Below the pieces are notes generated by a model that had not been told where the DNA came from, searched no databases, and saw nothing but the letters and a program-made list of their open reading frames with translations. DNA of 64,000 bases from Salvator merianae (Eukaryota; Chordata; Lepidosauria; Squamata; Teiidae). The DNA lies in assembly GCA_003586115.2 (NCBI GenBank), contig QVOM02000042.1, positions 73,083,983 to 73,147,982 on the forward strand, written 5' to 3'. This document shows, one piece after another, positions 1 through 12,405 of the stretch (positions within the stretch are counted from its first letter, which is position 1; every line of letters starts with the position of its first letter). A program made the position numbers and the translations under genes.

Positions 1-121
1 CTACTGCAACAAATGCTAAAATGCCATGTATTGATCTAATGTCTAGACACTGTGTGATAATTCCAGACATGCTCTATGCCAGTAAATCAATAAATTGTGA
101 AATGAATAAGTGATGTCTGAA

Positions 122-519
122 GGGCTATTCACACTTGCTGCTAGCAAGCATCAAAGATGCTTGCTAGTCAAGCGCATCTGCAGGATGCTACATCCGCTGA
201 CAATCACAGATACCTGGGAGCACTAATTAGTGCTCCACAACCTTACCAGGAGGTGATAGTTACCTTCTGGTAAGGTATGCTTGCGTCTACTTCTTGGTGA
301 AGTGTCGAGGCTGGTGCAATCGTGTGGGCCTGCCAGGCTCTATGACAGTGGCTGGATGCTTCCTGGCCACTGCCATGGTGAGGATCAGGTACGGGTACCG
401 ACATTTCCAGTGTAGCCAGCTTCTGGTGCAGTGTGGGACAGTGTCCATGTTGCATGGTCTACTCCATGTTAGAATGGGATAATTATCCCATTCTAATGTG
501 GAAAGTGTGAAAAAGCTCC
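122..519. mobile_element. Non-autonomous DNA transposon, palindrome-bearing family
   Basis: Begins GGGCTATTCACACTTGC and ends GTGTGAAAAAGCTCC, so the ends are inverted. A near-perfect 38-bp palindrome lies just inside the right end (464-501, centre ATAATTAT). The same palindrome and ends recur near 5.4-6.0, 25.1, 46.0 and 58.0 kb. No coding capacity. Confidence 0.6.
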
Positions 520-765
520 TGTGCCTCCATTTTGGAATGAAGCAGGCCTGTGGGTAAGTAAAAACACCTTGTTTGCACCTCTGCAGCTTCATTTTAGAGT
601 GTGGTGGTGCCTGATAATGGGATGAACAGGGCATTTTTGCCAAGGGCAGTGAACCATGCCTTACACCAGAAGGCACCTGTGATGGTGATCATACCCTTTC
701 TGGGGGCAGTGTACTTATCATGGGGTGCCTCTTGCTTCCACAAATGGATATGTGGAAGGCGATGC

Positions 766-785
766 TTAATTAATTAATTAATTAA
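766..785. repeat. (TTAA)n short repeat
   Basis: Five TTAA units in GCTTAATTAATTAATTAATTAA. Confidence 0.85.
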
Positions 786-1075
786 AAAATGTATATCCTG
801 CTTTTCACCAAAAGATCCCAGGGTGGGTCTCAATAATAAGAAGATAATAAAGTATTCTTAAAACATGTTTAAAATATAACGCTTCCTCCCCAGCAGCACA
901 ACACCCAAAAGAAGCTAAGTATCGAAGGCCTGGGTGAAGCGGTATGTTTTAACCAGGTGCTGAAAACCATATAATGAAGGTGCCTGGCAAACTTCCAGAG
1001 GGGGGCTGTTCCAGTTGTGCCCACGGGTGTCTTTCTAGGTAAATAGAGATGCAGCCTCACCTTTGAAAGGGGTCA
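783..1075. repeat. Interspersed repeat, LINE/SINE 3'-end type
   Basis: Shares CAGGGTGGGTCTCAA, CTGGGTGAAGCGGTATG, TTTTAACCAGG and CTTCCAGAGG with sequences at 28.6-28.9 and 39.6-39.85 kb. The T-A-rich beginning (TATCCTGCTTTTCACC) resembles the common amniote repeat tail with a CCGCCCTT-type motif. Family not certain. Confidence 0.5.
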
Positions 1076-1079
1076 TACT

Positions 1080-3224
1080 TCAGATTGATAGTGATTTGAC
1101 AAGTCAGCAGCATTGCCTTTGCCTGCTTTCCTGCTTACTTGTCATCATGTGAGACTGACATGCCACTGAATTGCCTTCCTCTTGTTCCCATGCCTTTCAG
1201 CTACTCACGCACCTTGTTTGGTCCTATAATTTCTTTCCCTTCTTTGTTTTATCCTGTGCCTTTTTTCCAGGAAGCATAAGGGAATGCACTCAGCCCCCTT
1301 TCTGTTTTTTCAGTTTTGTGAAGAGAATGGCTGAGGGGAGAATTGAGAGTTTCAGAAGATGCTGCTAGTCTCTTGTTTTGATGGAAGAGATTGAAGTCCT
1401 GTGTGTTCACACAGGAGTTATGTACAGGATGGGACTGTCAAAGCATTTGGTTATGCCTCAGGCTGACAAGGAAGGTGCGTCTTCATACATTTCTCTGCAG
1501 TGTCTGGACAGGGGCCCTAATCTTTTCTTTCTTCAAATAATGTTAGGAGATAAAGACAGCAGCCAAAGGAAATACCTGCAGGGAAATGTCTTTCCTTCTT
1601 TTTATCACTGCTTTGCTTGCTGCAGGACTTTTTAGCTTCAGATAGGTCCACCTGTTGCATTTTTTTTTTTTTTTTTTTGTATAGCATGTGGTACTTTAAC
1701 ACACACATGTGTGAACAAGACAAGTCTGTTGAGAACGGTTATATCTATTACAGAAGATGTGGGAACTAATACACTCAGATCTGGTGTTTATATATGTTGG
1801 GAAAGATTTATTATATATAAGGACTCCCAATTTAATAAAGTTTTAGATAAAGTTCCTTAGTAAAGGCTTCTCAGTAAACCTAGCTCATGGATAAGAACTG
1901 GTGAAAAAAGCAATAAATAGGAATACATGGACTTTTCTTATAGCAAGTAGGCTCCTTCAAGGTTCTGTTCATGGACAATTGCTTTTAAATATACTGCAAA
2001 ATCATCTGGAGTTGGGGTTGAACAGCTAAATACCTGAGTACGTTAATGATACCAAATTGTGTAGAGTGGTCAAAAGAAAGAGGGACTGTGAAGAACTCCA
2101 CAAGGATCTCTGCATACTTGGGAAATGGGCATCTGAAAGGCAGATGCTGTTTAATGTGGCCAGATCACGTGCAAAGGGACATACATTGGAGCAAAAAGCC
2201 TAACTACATATAGGCTGCCTCCAGACAACATGAGGCACTTAGGAACCTATAGAAGATCCCGCATTGCCTCTTGCTGCCCCTGGCAGACGTCACTAACAAT
2301 CACAGGCTTAGTTCCCTTGCCTGGATGTCTACCAGAAGCTGCTGAAAAGAAGTCAAATCATATAACTGGAAGTGCTTGGCCCAGCCTGTTATTTTTTTGG
2401 GCACTTGACTGGTTATACAATCCAAGTTTATTTTGGAAGCTCCTAGCAGATGTCCAGGTAAAGGTGATGATTACAGGGACCCTGGCTTCATCACTGGATT
2501 TCCCACAATAGCAGTTTTATGGGATATCACTGTCCCAGGAGTGTATTGAGAATGCTGCAATTCCACCTGACATTCCTAAAGTAATCCCAGGAGAGCTGCA
2601 GGTCTTTGCACATCTCTGGACACCCCCGTAGATTAATGGAATCTGAACTGGCTGTGGCCTTGTTCGCTTTAATGTGGCAGCAGGTGCCTGGGGCAGACGT
2701 CTCTGCCATAGCAGCTTTGTCATGGTCTGGTTAGGGTCAGCTAAGGGGCTTCCTAGATCCATTTTTGCCGTGCAAGCTGCCTAAGAAGGACTGTTTGCTT
2801 CTGGGCTCAGCCTTTGTGTGCGGGCACAGAAACTTCTTGAGCCAGCAGTGGGTATTTTTGTTTTTGAGGAATGGCTTTTTTTCACTAGGGGAACTAAAAC
2901 TCTGTTTTTGAAAAGAGACTGGAATCTTGGCTCATATTATTAAACTGTACCCAGAATTCAAAGAATGTGTGCCCTCTAGCTGTCCCAGATTGTTCAAATA
3001 ATCCATGATTATTTGAAATAAAAGCTCTATCAAGGATATCTGTATCTCTCCTTTAAAAAACACAGCATTTATTCAGTTTACAGACCATCTTCAGTTCCTG
3101 CTGGCTCGACATGATCTTGCCTTTCCGTAGTTTTTCTGGACTAAATTAGCAAAATCTGGACAACTTTGCACTTGGATTTAATGAGTTCTCAGTCTGTTCC
3201 AGATCGCTAGCCCATTTTACTTTA
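1080..3224. other. Intergenic, nothing firmly recognised
   Basis: No exon with leader and splice sites and no strong repeat match beyond a poly-T tract. Short open frames (up to 93 codons) on both strands look random. Confidence 0.5.
1660..1678. repeat. Poly-T tract
   Basis: A run of 19 T. It may be the tail of an old - strand retroposon, but no body was recognised. Confidence 0.8.
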
Positions 3225-4070
3225 CGATGTGGGAATGTGGATGGAGACTATTTGGGAGGGAACCGTACTATTTGGGGGGCATGCAGAGGGAGGCCTCCCC
3301 ATTTCCTGCTGTCCAATGATGGAATTTATTCTGGGCATTGCACTCAGGAGGGTGGGCACTGCAGCCAGCAGGGGTGGGAGGGCGGAGAGCCCAGTAGTTC
3401 CTTCCGCCTCCTTTATCCACCCTTCCACTGCTGACAGGAGAAAAGAAAGCCATCCTCCATTTTCTTTTGCCAATCTGTGGTCCTTCCTCCTCCTTTATTC
3501 CCTGTTTGGCATTGCCAGGAAGAAATTAAAAGCTTCCTCCACCTCTGCCTGCTGATTAAACCAAAAAATGGAGCCCCCCACACATTCCCCCCTCTTCATG
3601 GACCTCTCCCTGCTTTTGTGCTACTCTTAAATTGTGCACAAAGGAGCAGAAATCATGATCTGCCCTTTAAGAAGCTTTATTGAGTGGTAGATGTGGAATG
3701 GAAGTTCTGCTTGTGTAGATACAGGCTGGAGGGGGAGAAGGAGCAAACGGCAAACGGCTAGTAATGCCGCCAAGTGAATCCAATTTTCTAAGAGGGCAGC
3801 AGGGACATATGGAGGGTGGAGCTTGACTTGCCCGCCCCTGTGAAGTCAAGATTTCAACACTAGGACTGCAACCAATCACTGACTGCACAGGGAGGGGAAT
3901 TTGGTGAGGGTTGGAGACAGAAAAGGTACAGTTTTCCCATGCCAAGCACAGGAAACATCAATGTGAGAATGAGCAAGTCCCAATTGAGTCCATGTTAAAG
4001 TGCAAATGTGGGAACGATCAGAAGACAAACTCAGTCTTTGTACTCTTCTGATACGCATTAAATTCACAAT
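3225..4070 (-). repeat. Uncharacterised ~1.2 kb interspersed repeat, copy 1 (reverse)
   Basis: Matches, in reverse orientation, the repeats at about 28.95-30.26 and 49.23-50.39 kb. Shared landmarks are AATAAAGCTTCTT (3,664-3,676 on the - strand), CAGTCAGTGATTGG, CATGGACTCAATT and GCAGAGGGAGGC. This copy is shorter and lacks part of the middle. No coding capacity recognised. Confidence 0.5.
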
Positions 4071-5427
4071 GTTGGACTGTGGCCGAGGTGATGCTAAAAG
4101 AACCTCCTGCCACTAAGAGCTTAAAAGTAAGCCTTTAGCAACCTGTATGTCGACTGAGGGGTGGAAGTGGGACATTGTAAAACTCTGTTTGCAGCCTCGG
4201 CTTTAACCCTGAAATTCAGTTTGATTCACAGGGTTTTTGACCCTCTTCTCTGCTGCTCTGCTGGGTCCAATGTGCAGTTGGCATGGAGCCAACTGTTTTC
4301 CATATATGAAGGGAATACAGGTTTCCCTCAGGGCTGCTGGATATTTTAACGGTAAAGGAGGTGCAGCCTGTTGAGTCGAAAGCCTAATGGAGAAGTAAAC
4401 TGCTTGACAGGCAGGTGGGTGAGAAGAGAAAAGGAGACAAAGAGAGAACAGGACATGTTCTTAGGGTCCACCTGGAAGGACCCTCAGAAAAACTTGAGAA
4501 ACTTCATTTGCTGATTCTCTGCTAGGACCTCAAGTCCCTCATGGCTCAGTCTGGGAAGTCAAAACAGTGCTTCCATCTTTAAAAGTATTTTTCAGTGTGA
4601 CCAGGATTTTGCTGTTGAAAGAAAGGAAATAATAACAAAATTCCACAGGAACAACCCATTCCTTTTGCCCGGGTCTAAAAACAAAAAGGAGTTTTGCTTT
4701 TTCAGTGATTCAGAATTGGCAAGAAGCACAAGAATTAGAAGCCCTGCATATTGATCAAAAGGCAAGATGACTTCTTTAGGTAGACATAACACTTTCTCAT
4801 AGTACTAAAAAGACAAGGTTTTCTTATATCAGTAAGTTTCCAAGGCAGGTCGTCCAGCACATGTCAGATAAGAAGCTTAACTGTTCATTATCTCTGCTTG
4901 GAGTTACTTTCAGCATTAGTTTTGGATTATCTTCTGTTCACTGCAAAGTATGCAAAACTTCACATGACTGTAATGCTCATTAGGAACAAAACTGTTGGAG
5001 CCATTAGAACTTTTCTATCTACAGCAAGGAGATTTTTAAAGATATTTTAAAAATTGTAATGGCCTGTGACTACTCAACAATGAAAAGTAATTGCTTGATA
5101 AAACCCATTGTTACCTAGTAATCATTATTTTGCAGTCCTTGAAGATGAGGAAATTTTGATATCAGTTGGGAAGGACCTTAATTGTTCACTAGTTTACTCA
5201 CTTGCTCAATGAGAATATGTGATACAGAATTGCAGTGCAACATCCCTGCTTGATCCATCCTTTGCAAAAATGCCTCCAGAGAAACACCTTCAAGATGATG
5301 TTGGGAATTAGTCCACATTTTGGCAATAACAGAAATCAATTTATACATTGCACTGTATCAGACATTCTCTAGATTTTAATCCAGCCTCAGTCCATCTTCA
5401 GAGCGAGAAAACAGATGTGCAAAATGA
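4071..5427. other. Intergenic, nothing recognised
   Basis: AT-rich single-copy-looking DNA. No frame over about 66 codons and no repeat end found. Confidence 0.5.
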
Positions 5428-6019
5428 GGGCCTGTTCTCACTTTACACTAGCGAGTGCTTTCACATTTTGCTGAAGTCCTGGTGATCAGGAACAGACTAC
5501 AGCTGTTGAACACAACACCTGCTGTGGAACACCTGCTGTGGAACACAAAATCATGCTCCAAGCTTTACGGAGCAGCTGGACTACTCCCAGTACACTGCTT
5601 TTGCACTTACTTTCAGGTGTGGACACAGAGGCCCTTTCTGCACTTGGACTTATTCCAGATTATATCTCAGAATAGGGACCTGCCATCTGCATGCTAGTGC
5701 AGACTATGGTAGACCTTGGGCAAGACCTTTCATAGTTTGCACTAGCATGTGGATAGCAGGTCCCTATTCTGAGATATAATCCACAATAAGGCCAAGTGCA
5801 GAAAGGGCCAGAGTGGCATGGCTGTGCCTGTGCTGTCACACGATGTTCCTGGTCACCATGGCAGCAGCCAGAAGTTTCCTGGCTGCTGTCATGGTGCATT
5901 TGCACTGTGAATCCTGGTATCCTGCTGCCTGTCTGTTCTAAGGCCTCACAATGTGGCCAGTTGCCATGATGTGAAGTCTGTTCCACCATAGAGCAGGATA
6001 ATTAGTAGAGCAGGCCCTT
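5428..6019. mobile_element. Palindrome-bearing DNA transposon carrying a nested fold-back element
   Basis: Left end GGGCCTGTTCTCACTT at 5428. The right end, with a decayed palindrome and GCAGGCCC, is at about 6013. The interior is interrupted at 5631-5808 by the 178-bp fold-back element. Sequence on either side of that insertion lines up with the uninterrupted copy at 46.0-46.5 kb. Confidence 0.55.
5631..5808. mobile_element. 178-bp fold-back MITE
   Basis: Ends are GCCCTTTCTGCACTTGG and its reverse complement. Almost the whole element is an imperfect inverted repeat with arms of about 80 bp. It is flanked by CAGAG on both sides (5626-5630 and 5809-5813), read as a 5-bp target-site duplication. 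Very similar to the copy at 60522-60699. Confidence 0.7.
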
Positions 6020-7797
6020 TTCAGTAATTTTCTTTCCACATTATCTAGCCCAAAGTTGGGTTTTCTGAGTTGGATAATGCCAGAAGAAAACAGCTTGTCA
6101 TTTGACCGATGTGTTCTCTCTCTCTCTGAAAATGGGCTGAAGCTGTATTAAAACTTAGGTGTGGATGGGGCTTATCTTGCAATCTTATATTTTTAGTGCA
6201 AACTACACTGGTTTAACATTTTCTGAGTCTACGTTAGGGGAAAAGTACAGACTGTGGCAAACACAATTCCTGGGTGTACAGATTCAAGAACCTGTTTTGT
6301 GTTCAGTGCATGCCAACTGGAATCTCAGAGACGTTTTTCTGAAAAGTGAAAAAGATGCCTCTCAGGCTGCATCCACGTAACTAATGTCTCTATACTATAT
6401 AACCTCTAATTCACATTAAGGGCCAGAACAGGTCCTTCCAAAGTGCATTTAATATAGATTAGATGTGGGATGGGAACACTAGCAGCCACATACTACCACC
6501 TCTAAGGGTGCGATCAGACACACTTAATAAGATGCTCTCTTGGTGAATTTGAGCCTCTAAGGGCAGATATGTTTGTCTTCCATCCTTGGCCCATCTCAAA
6601 GTGTCAGTAAGGTTGGCACTTCTTCATTTGGGAGTTCATGAGACTGAAGGAGTCTTTGTTTTGGGGTCAGATTGGGCAGGAAAGTAGAGGAGGATACAAG
6701 TTATATAGGACTCAATTTGCTATCCAGTCACTTCTTTATCCATTCCCCAATGTCTCCTCCTCTCCCTTCTGTGAACGTCATCTCCCTAAATGCCAAGTGA
6801 GCATATGAAGAGCATGGGGGGAGCAGCCACACCATGTATCAAGTGTGCGTGTGTGCAGGAGAGAGACTGGAGGGGGCACCACAATCTGTTTCAGCTGCAG
6901 TGCTGTGGAGGAGTCCAGTTCCTTCCTGCCCCAGATTTTGTCAGCACAAACTGCTTACAGGTTTTTTTTTGGCTGTTTCAGTTTCCATGAAGCTCTCCTC
7001 TTCATTATAGCCCGCCCCCTTCCCCCGCTGGCTGGCAATGATGTGACTTAAGCTGCATCATCAGAGGAAATGTGGTAGAGAGATAAATAAAAGTTAAAGC
7101 TCCCCTCTTCACACATATCCAAATGTTTGGATTTCAGGAAGTCAAGAAGAGCAAGCAAGTGGTGGGAAATGTAGCCAATCATAGAATGGAAACTATTACA
7201 ATGCGTGTTTAACCAATCACAAAGAGAGAAAAGTGGGCAGAATACTGTACTGGCCAATACATAGACAGCAACCACTGCCAGGGAAATGAGCCCAAATCTT
7301 AGCTGCATATACAGGTGTTTGGGCAGCACTTTTTTGTGCATCTCAAAATAGGATGCTTTTGCTTAAAGGGACAATTTGAGAAAGGCCTGGCTGATTGTAT
7401 CCTAGGCTGCTTTTGAGCTATTTATGTGTCTCTCCGTGTGTGTTTGTATGCAGCCTCAGTGGCAAGACTTCCCTTGCCTCTTTTTTTTTCTCTGTTGAGC
7501 AGTGCAGAGGTCAGAAACCTGCCCTTTCCTCCATTTTCTTTCAGAGAAGAAATGGAAAGGTTTTTGTTTTGTTTTTTCCAAAAACTGTAATTGCATTGTA
7601 TATAACTTTCTACTCTGCACCCAATATTTATTTGCAGATTCTAAAAATAAATGTCTTACTGAATTTATGCTTGTGTGTATGACAGAGAATGAGTGAGAGA
7701 GAAAAAATTGGGCTGCATCCTCTCATAGTAAACAATGATTTCAAAACATCTAGAAGGCACCAGGTTAGAAGGTTGTTAATATATTTTGGCAGCCAGG
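6020..7797. other. Intergenic, nothing recognised
   Basis: Only short random frames. An ATTTATTTGCAG motif at about 7,626-7,637 resembles a splice acceptor, but it has no coding partner. Confidence 0.45.
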
Positions 7798-7960
7798 GCC
7801 CTTTCTGCACTGGGTCTTATTCCAGATTATATCCAAGAATAGGGATTTGCCATCCACATGCTGATGCAAATCACAGCAGTATCTAATGAAGTTGCCATTA
7901 GCATGTGAACAGAAGGTCCCTATTCTGGGATATAATCTGAAATAAGGCTCAGAGCTCTCC
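7798..7960. mobile_element. Fold-back MITE, diverged copy
   Basis: Starts GCCCTTTCTGCACTGGG and keeps the two internal arms (TATTCCAGATTATATCC and CCCTATTCTGGGATATAATC). The right end has decayed after AAATAAGGCTC. Confidence 0.6.
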
Positions 7961-10322
7961 AAGGTTTTATGCACAGGGATTTCGTATCACCTATTCCAGT
8001 GTTGTATTTTAAACCAATTCATCTATGAATCCAAATGCCTATATGGCCTCTTTATATAGGCTATGCTCATACTGACCTCCTGTAGTGGTAGGATCCTGTA
8101 ACATAGCCCCATTCTTGTGGTTTTGCAATATGGGGAAGCATCATGGGACTCCAGTCAAAACTGAGCAAAGAGTGGAGAATGTACTAAGGACATTTTGTCC
8201 CATTTACACAATTTCTGGCTGAAAAAAGGCATGTTTCCATAGCATTTGCGGAAACTCTAGATCAGCATAAACAAAGCTATACAGACTGTACTTTTGCTCA
8301 TTACAAATGCTGCCAACAGGCACAAAAGGTAAGCCTGCAATTGCCCTTTAAGTCTAGGGGGTCAGCAAGAGGCAAATTCACTCTTGCCATCTAGAAGTAG
8401 TTTTTATCTCCCAGACATGCTGGCAGGTATGCTAACTAGATCTGACCCTGTTTAGCTTTTGAGATAAGGTAAAATGCGTGAGGGACAGCTTAAATGGCGA
8501 TCACTTAATTTGACCAGGTTTTTCAATGCCAGAATCTGTCCGACCTCTTTCTTTGGCACAAAAACTATTAGCACAATGTGCCTTTTCTCTTATTTGCCAT
8601 GTAGCCTCAAACTAAAAGTTGATTTCACAATGTTTGCATGGCCTGAGAGAATACATTCTAGGAACATTATCTTACACAACATTCAATTCTGTCTTCTGCT
8701 TTTTTCTTTCTTTTAAGCTACTTATCTCAGCTCTGAGAAATGAAGCAAGAATATTTATTCTGGATTGTGAGTGGTCAATAACAAAGGCAGGATCCACCTT
8801 AGATCATGGTGTGCTAGAAAAGCAGTGACCACATGCTCCCATACTGTGGAGGGTGGAACCTCCCCCCAGAAATAGTCATTTTGCAGAGCATGAAAAGCCC
8901 TCTACAAGAAGGTGCATAGTAGAGATGTGCAAAATTCAATTCACATTCACAAATTTGATGGAATATTTCGCATTTGTGGATATTCAAATCAAATAAAAAA
9001 TGTGACTTTTCGCATTTTCAGAGTTCGATCAAAACAAACCGGTCTCTATCCTTGCAAAAGCAGAACATTTGATCCAATATTCATGTTTTTGCTGTGTTTT
9101 TTTAACCCATGGAAAGGACATTTTCAATGGGGAAAACATTTCCAAAACCATGAACTGGAATGCAAAAAACTGCATTTCCTTTGTTTAATGACTCCCTTGG
9201 CTGTCAATATCACAGCCGTGGAACGAAAATTCCCTGGCTGTGATGTTAGTGCAGCCGGGGGCAGTGGTAGGTTTCTGAGTAGCACACCACTGGTTCAAGA
9301 AGAGGACTACTATCATAGTGTTCTTGTTAAAGTGCAGGAGGAAGAGCAATATGTCAGTAGAGCTCTTCAGCTTGCCATGTGACCCCTGCCTGTGTTTCTC
9401 TGCAGTGGGAGAATAACTTCCATTGCTGCGAATGACAGCATCCATGCCAATGCAAACAACAGTAGTAGGGGCTTCCAGTGCCTGTAGAGAGTTATGAGAA
9501 CTTGGAGTAATTATAACATTATGGCATAAACACCTCCTCTCCTGTGACACAGCCCTTATCCAAATCAAACTGCTTGCATTACTGTTAACATCCTTCCTTC
9601 CAATTGAATGGCTAAATAGATAAACACCAAATATGTTTTGATTGCTAACTTAGAGTAATCTTGGACCAAAACTGATTGGACATGTAACATAACTGGGAAA
9701 CCACTTCCTTCCCCTCTTCTTTTCCCTTTTCATCCATAGTCATAGTGCACTAATTAAATATGGACTGAAACCAGCTAATATCTCTCCCCCTTTATTGCTT
9801 TTTGGACCCATATGGTTCTCTGGAGCATTTCCTTAGTGTTTGTATTAGCTCTTCCCAACAGTAGAATTACTGTCTTTATCACTCTCATTGCAGATTCCTG
9901 TAACATGAGATGGCGTGTGTGCTTTTTCTAAATACAAATGGACATCTGGAACTGTTCAGCCCCTTATGTTTCCAGAACAATGCCCTGAATCTATTCTGGC
10001 ATATTTGCATTGAAATGTGGGCTGCTCTTGTGAGAGGAAGCACACACACACACACACATGCTTCCATGTTAAAGAGGAGGAGCCTCTATTGATACACAAA
10101 GTCCCTGTTGCAGAAGTTTACACTTGATTGTATGATAGGCAGGAAAGTGTTATGTGACTTTGGGGACCCCTTGATCTTGATCTCACCATGTTGCAACTTT
10201 GCTCTGATATTGTCATGCTGCAGCTTTAATGTCTTCCTTTCCTCAACCAAACTAGCATCCCATTAGTGGTACTGTCAGAACTGTCAACCTTTGAAAATCA
10301 GAAGTAGGGCCATATACTGTGG
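7961..10322. other. Intergenic with one possible old repeat
   Basis: TAGAGATGTGCAAAATTCA at 8,929-8,947 resembles the start of a common reptile repeat, but its end could not be placed. The 156-codon + frame at 8912-9382 overlaps it and has no gene signals. Confidence 0.4.
10041..10058 (+). repeat. (CA)n microsatellite
   Basis: Nine CA units. Confidence 0.9.
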
Positions 10323-10716
10323 GCCAAGCACAATTTTTTTAATTTTTATTTATTTTTTAAGGATATATAAAATTACACTAAATAATTCATGATTTGTCAA
10401 CTAACATTTTTAACTAACCTTTTCACTAATTCCCAGATTTCTTCTATATTTCTTACCCCCCAACCACCCAGCTCTTTTCTTCCACCAACATTCTTCTTCT
10501 TTTCTCTTCATTCTTTTCCTCCAGCAAACCCAATCCACTTTCCAAGTCCACTTTCCAGATCTTGCAAAAGTTCAATAGAGGGTTTCCAGTTTTCACCAAA
10601 GTCTATCCACTGCCTTATTTTTCTGTAACTTGTTATATTTGTCCAGTCTCTCAAAATCTTCTTCTCATATCAGTCTTTCTATAATTTGGCTTCTGCCCAT
10701 TCTTCTACTCCGCCAC

Positions 10717-11172
10717 TTATAAATTCCCCCTTCTGACTCCTTCAGTTGTTGTTATTTTCTTCTTTCGTCTCCTCCTCCAATCCTTTCTTTGTTTACACCA
10801 GAAATATTGTTTATTCACAGTAACTCTTTGCTGCCTCCAAATATGGATTGTTTCCGTTCTTATGTGCTTCTTCCTCTCCTGAAAAAAATTTTTTTTCCCC
10901 CCTATGGCTTCCTTCAATGAAAAAATATGACCTTGAGCTGTTATCAGTGGTACAGACAACTCGTCTTGTCTCGTAGTCTGTATTTCTTGAGTCGTAAATT
11001 TTGTCTGAGGAATTTCTGCCTTGAAATCGCCCAATTTCAAAGCCTTATCCTTTGTTTCATGAAGTTCAGTGCGTAAAGCACCCATTTCCGTTTTAATGTC
11101 CTGTCTTAATCTCTCAAAAGTCAGCCTCTGAGTCTCAAAAGAACTCTGCATTACTTGAAAAATAGCATCCAT
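10717..11172 (-). pseudogene. L1 ORF1-like fragment
   Basis: An ATG-started frame of 151 codons, beginning MDAIFQVMQSSFETQRL, inside the deleted L1. The first ~60 residues are rich in charged and Leu/Gln residues in a coiled-coil pattern, as in L1 ORF1 proteins. The C-terminal half is Lys/Arg-rich and shows no recognisable RRM or CTD. It is therefore truncated and probably non-functional. Confidence 0.6.
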
Positions 11173-11823
11173 TTTTTAAAGAAGTAAATCTGGCTGGCAG
11201 CCACACTGTTCATTTCTTTCTAATTGCATGTTTTATTTTCCTTATCTGTCTTAAAAACTTGGTTCTCTGAAGAAGTCTTCTAATTAATAAAGGCACTTTT
11301 TTCTTTTATTTTCTTCTTTTGTCTTAATTAAACTGAACTCCCATATCCGTGCATTCTGTTTAGTTTACTTATCTGATAAACACCGGCCAAATGTATTTTA
11401 ATAAAGCACTGAAAACCCCGGCGTGTCCAAAGAACAGAACTTTAAATGATTTATCTAAAAAAAACTTCACAGCCTTTGCAAATACTTTGGCATCTTGCTG
11501 AATTACGATGTTTAAACTTTCAGCGTACATTATCTAAACTGCAATTGTAGAGGGTTTTTTCTTTCTTTCTTTCTTTTGCTCTTCTTAATGCTTATCTTAG
11601 TTTTAAAATCTTCATTAATTAAAAAGGGGATCGGCCGAACTTATGGTCCTGCAGACGAAAGTCTTGACGACGACACACAACGTGACTCGGGAATGTTGAC
11701 AAAATTCCCCCAGCTCCTTTGTCTCCTCCTTACGCCGAAAGCCACGGTTCTCTCGTAGCCCCCGCTGGGGGGAGACTTGATGGAGCTCAAATGAGGAATC
11801 CCTCCGCCTCCCTGCCACTCAGG

Positions 11824-12187
11824 CACTGGCGTAGCAAGGGGGGGCGCGGGTGGCGGTGCGCACTGGGTGGCGCCTTGTTGGGGGCGGCGCCCGCCTTTGA
11901 CTTGGGCCCTCCCGCCCGCCCTGCGTCCGGTTTGCCTTTAGTCGGCTTACCGGTACGCTCGCTCACCTCGCTCGCCCCGCCCGCTGCTCACTCACCTCGC
12001 TCGCCGCTCGCTCACCTCGCTCGCCCCGCCCGCTGCTCGCTCGCCGTGCCTGCTGGCGTGCGCGCGCGCGGCCATCATCACGGCGAGTAGGCAGCTGCAG
12101 GGCGGGGCGTCCTGCAGGGCGGGGCGTCCTGCTCGGCTGCCGCCGTTTGGTCCGCCCCGGGCGGCGGAACATGTAGCTACACCACTG
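11824..12187. mobile_element. GC-rich hAT-like non-autonomous transposon inside the L1
   Basis: 364 bp bounded by the identical 8-mer CACTCAGG at 11816-11823 and 12188-12195. Terminal inverted repeats are CACTGGCGTAGC and (reverse-complemented right end) CAGTGGTGTAGC, 10 of 12 matching. An 8-bp duplication with CAGTGGYGTA-type ends is typical of hAT transposons. The interior is very GC-rich, with short tandem repeats of CTCGCTC and CCGCCC units at about 11,950-12,050 and a duplicated CAGGGCGGGGCGTCCTG block near 12,097-12,132. No transposase is encoded. Confidence 0.8.
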
Positions 12188-12328
12188 CACTCAGGGAGAT
12201 GAAATCTTCTGACAGAGGGGGTTTGAACTCCCCCCTCTGTCTCCTCACGTTGCGGTTTGCTCAGAGGAAAAATCCTCTCAGCAACTACATTCGGCCATCT
12301 TCCCCGGAAGTCAGCCAAGCACAATTTT

Positions 12329-12329
12329 A

Positions 12330-12405
<76 letters not shown>

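Larger units (their letters stand above)
10338..12313 (-). mobile_element. Internally deleted L1 LINE with perfect 15-bp target-site duplication
   Basis: Flanked by the identical 15-mer GCCAAGCACAATTTT at 10323-10337 and 12314-12328, which marks a clean insertion. Read on the - strand it begins TGACTTCCGGGGAAGATGGC. The AAGATGGC core resembles the YY1-type start of L1 5' UTRs. A 5' UTR follows (interrupted by a hAT-like insertion), then an ORF1-like frame from 11172 to 10717, whose N-terminus looks like the ORF1 coiled coil. The sequence then jumps to the last part of ORF2 (the motif LDKYNKLQKNKAVD, about 10,660-10,600), a short 3' UTR and an A/T-rich tail. The central part, including the endonuclease and reverse transcriptase, is absent. 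Confidence 0.8.

Noticed and set aside
8912..9382. 156-codon + strand frame
   Set aside because: Starts inside a probable repeat, has low-complexity stretches and an overlapping frame on the other strand, and no gene signals.
11824..12187. CpG island or housekeeping promoter
   Set aside because: The GC-rich block is bounded exactly by an 8-bp duplication and inverted ends, so it is a transposon. No gene starts here.
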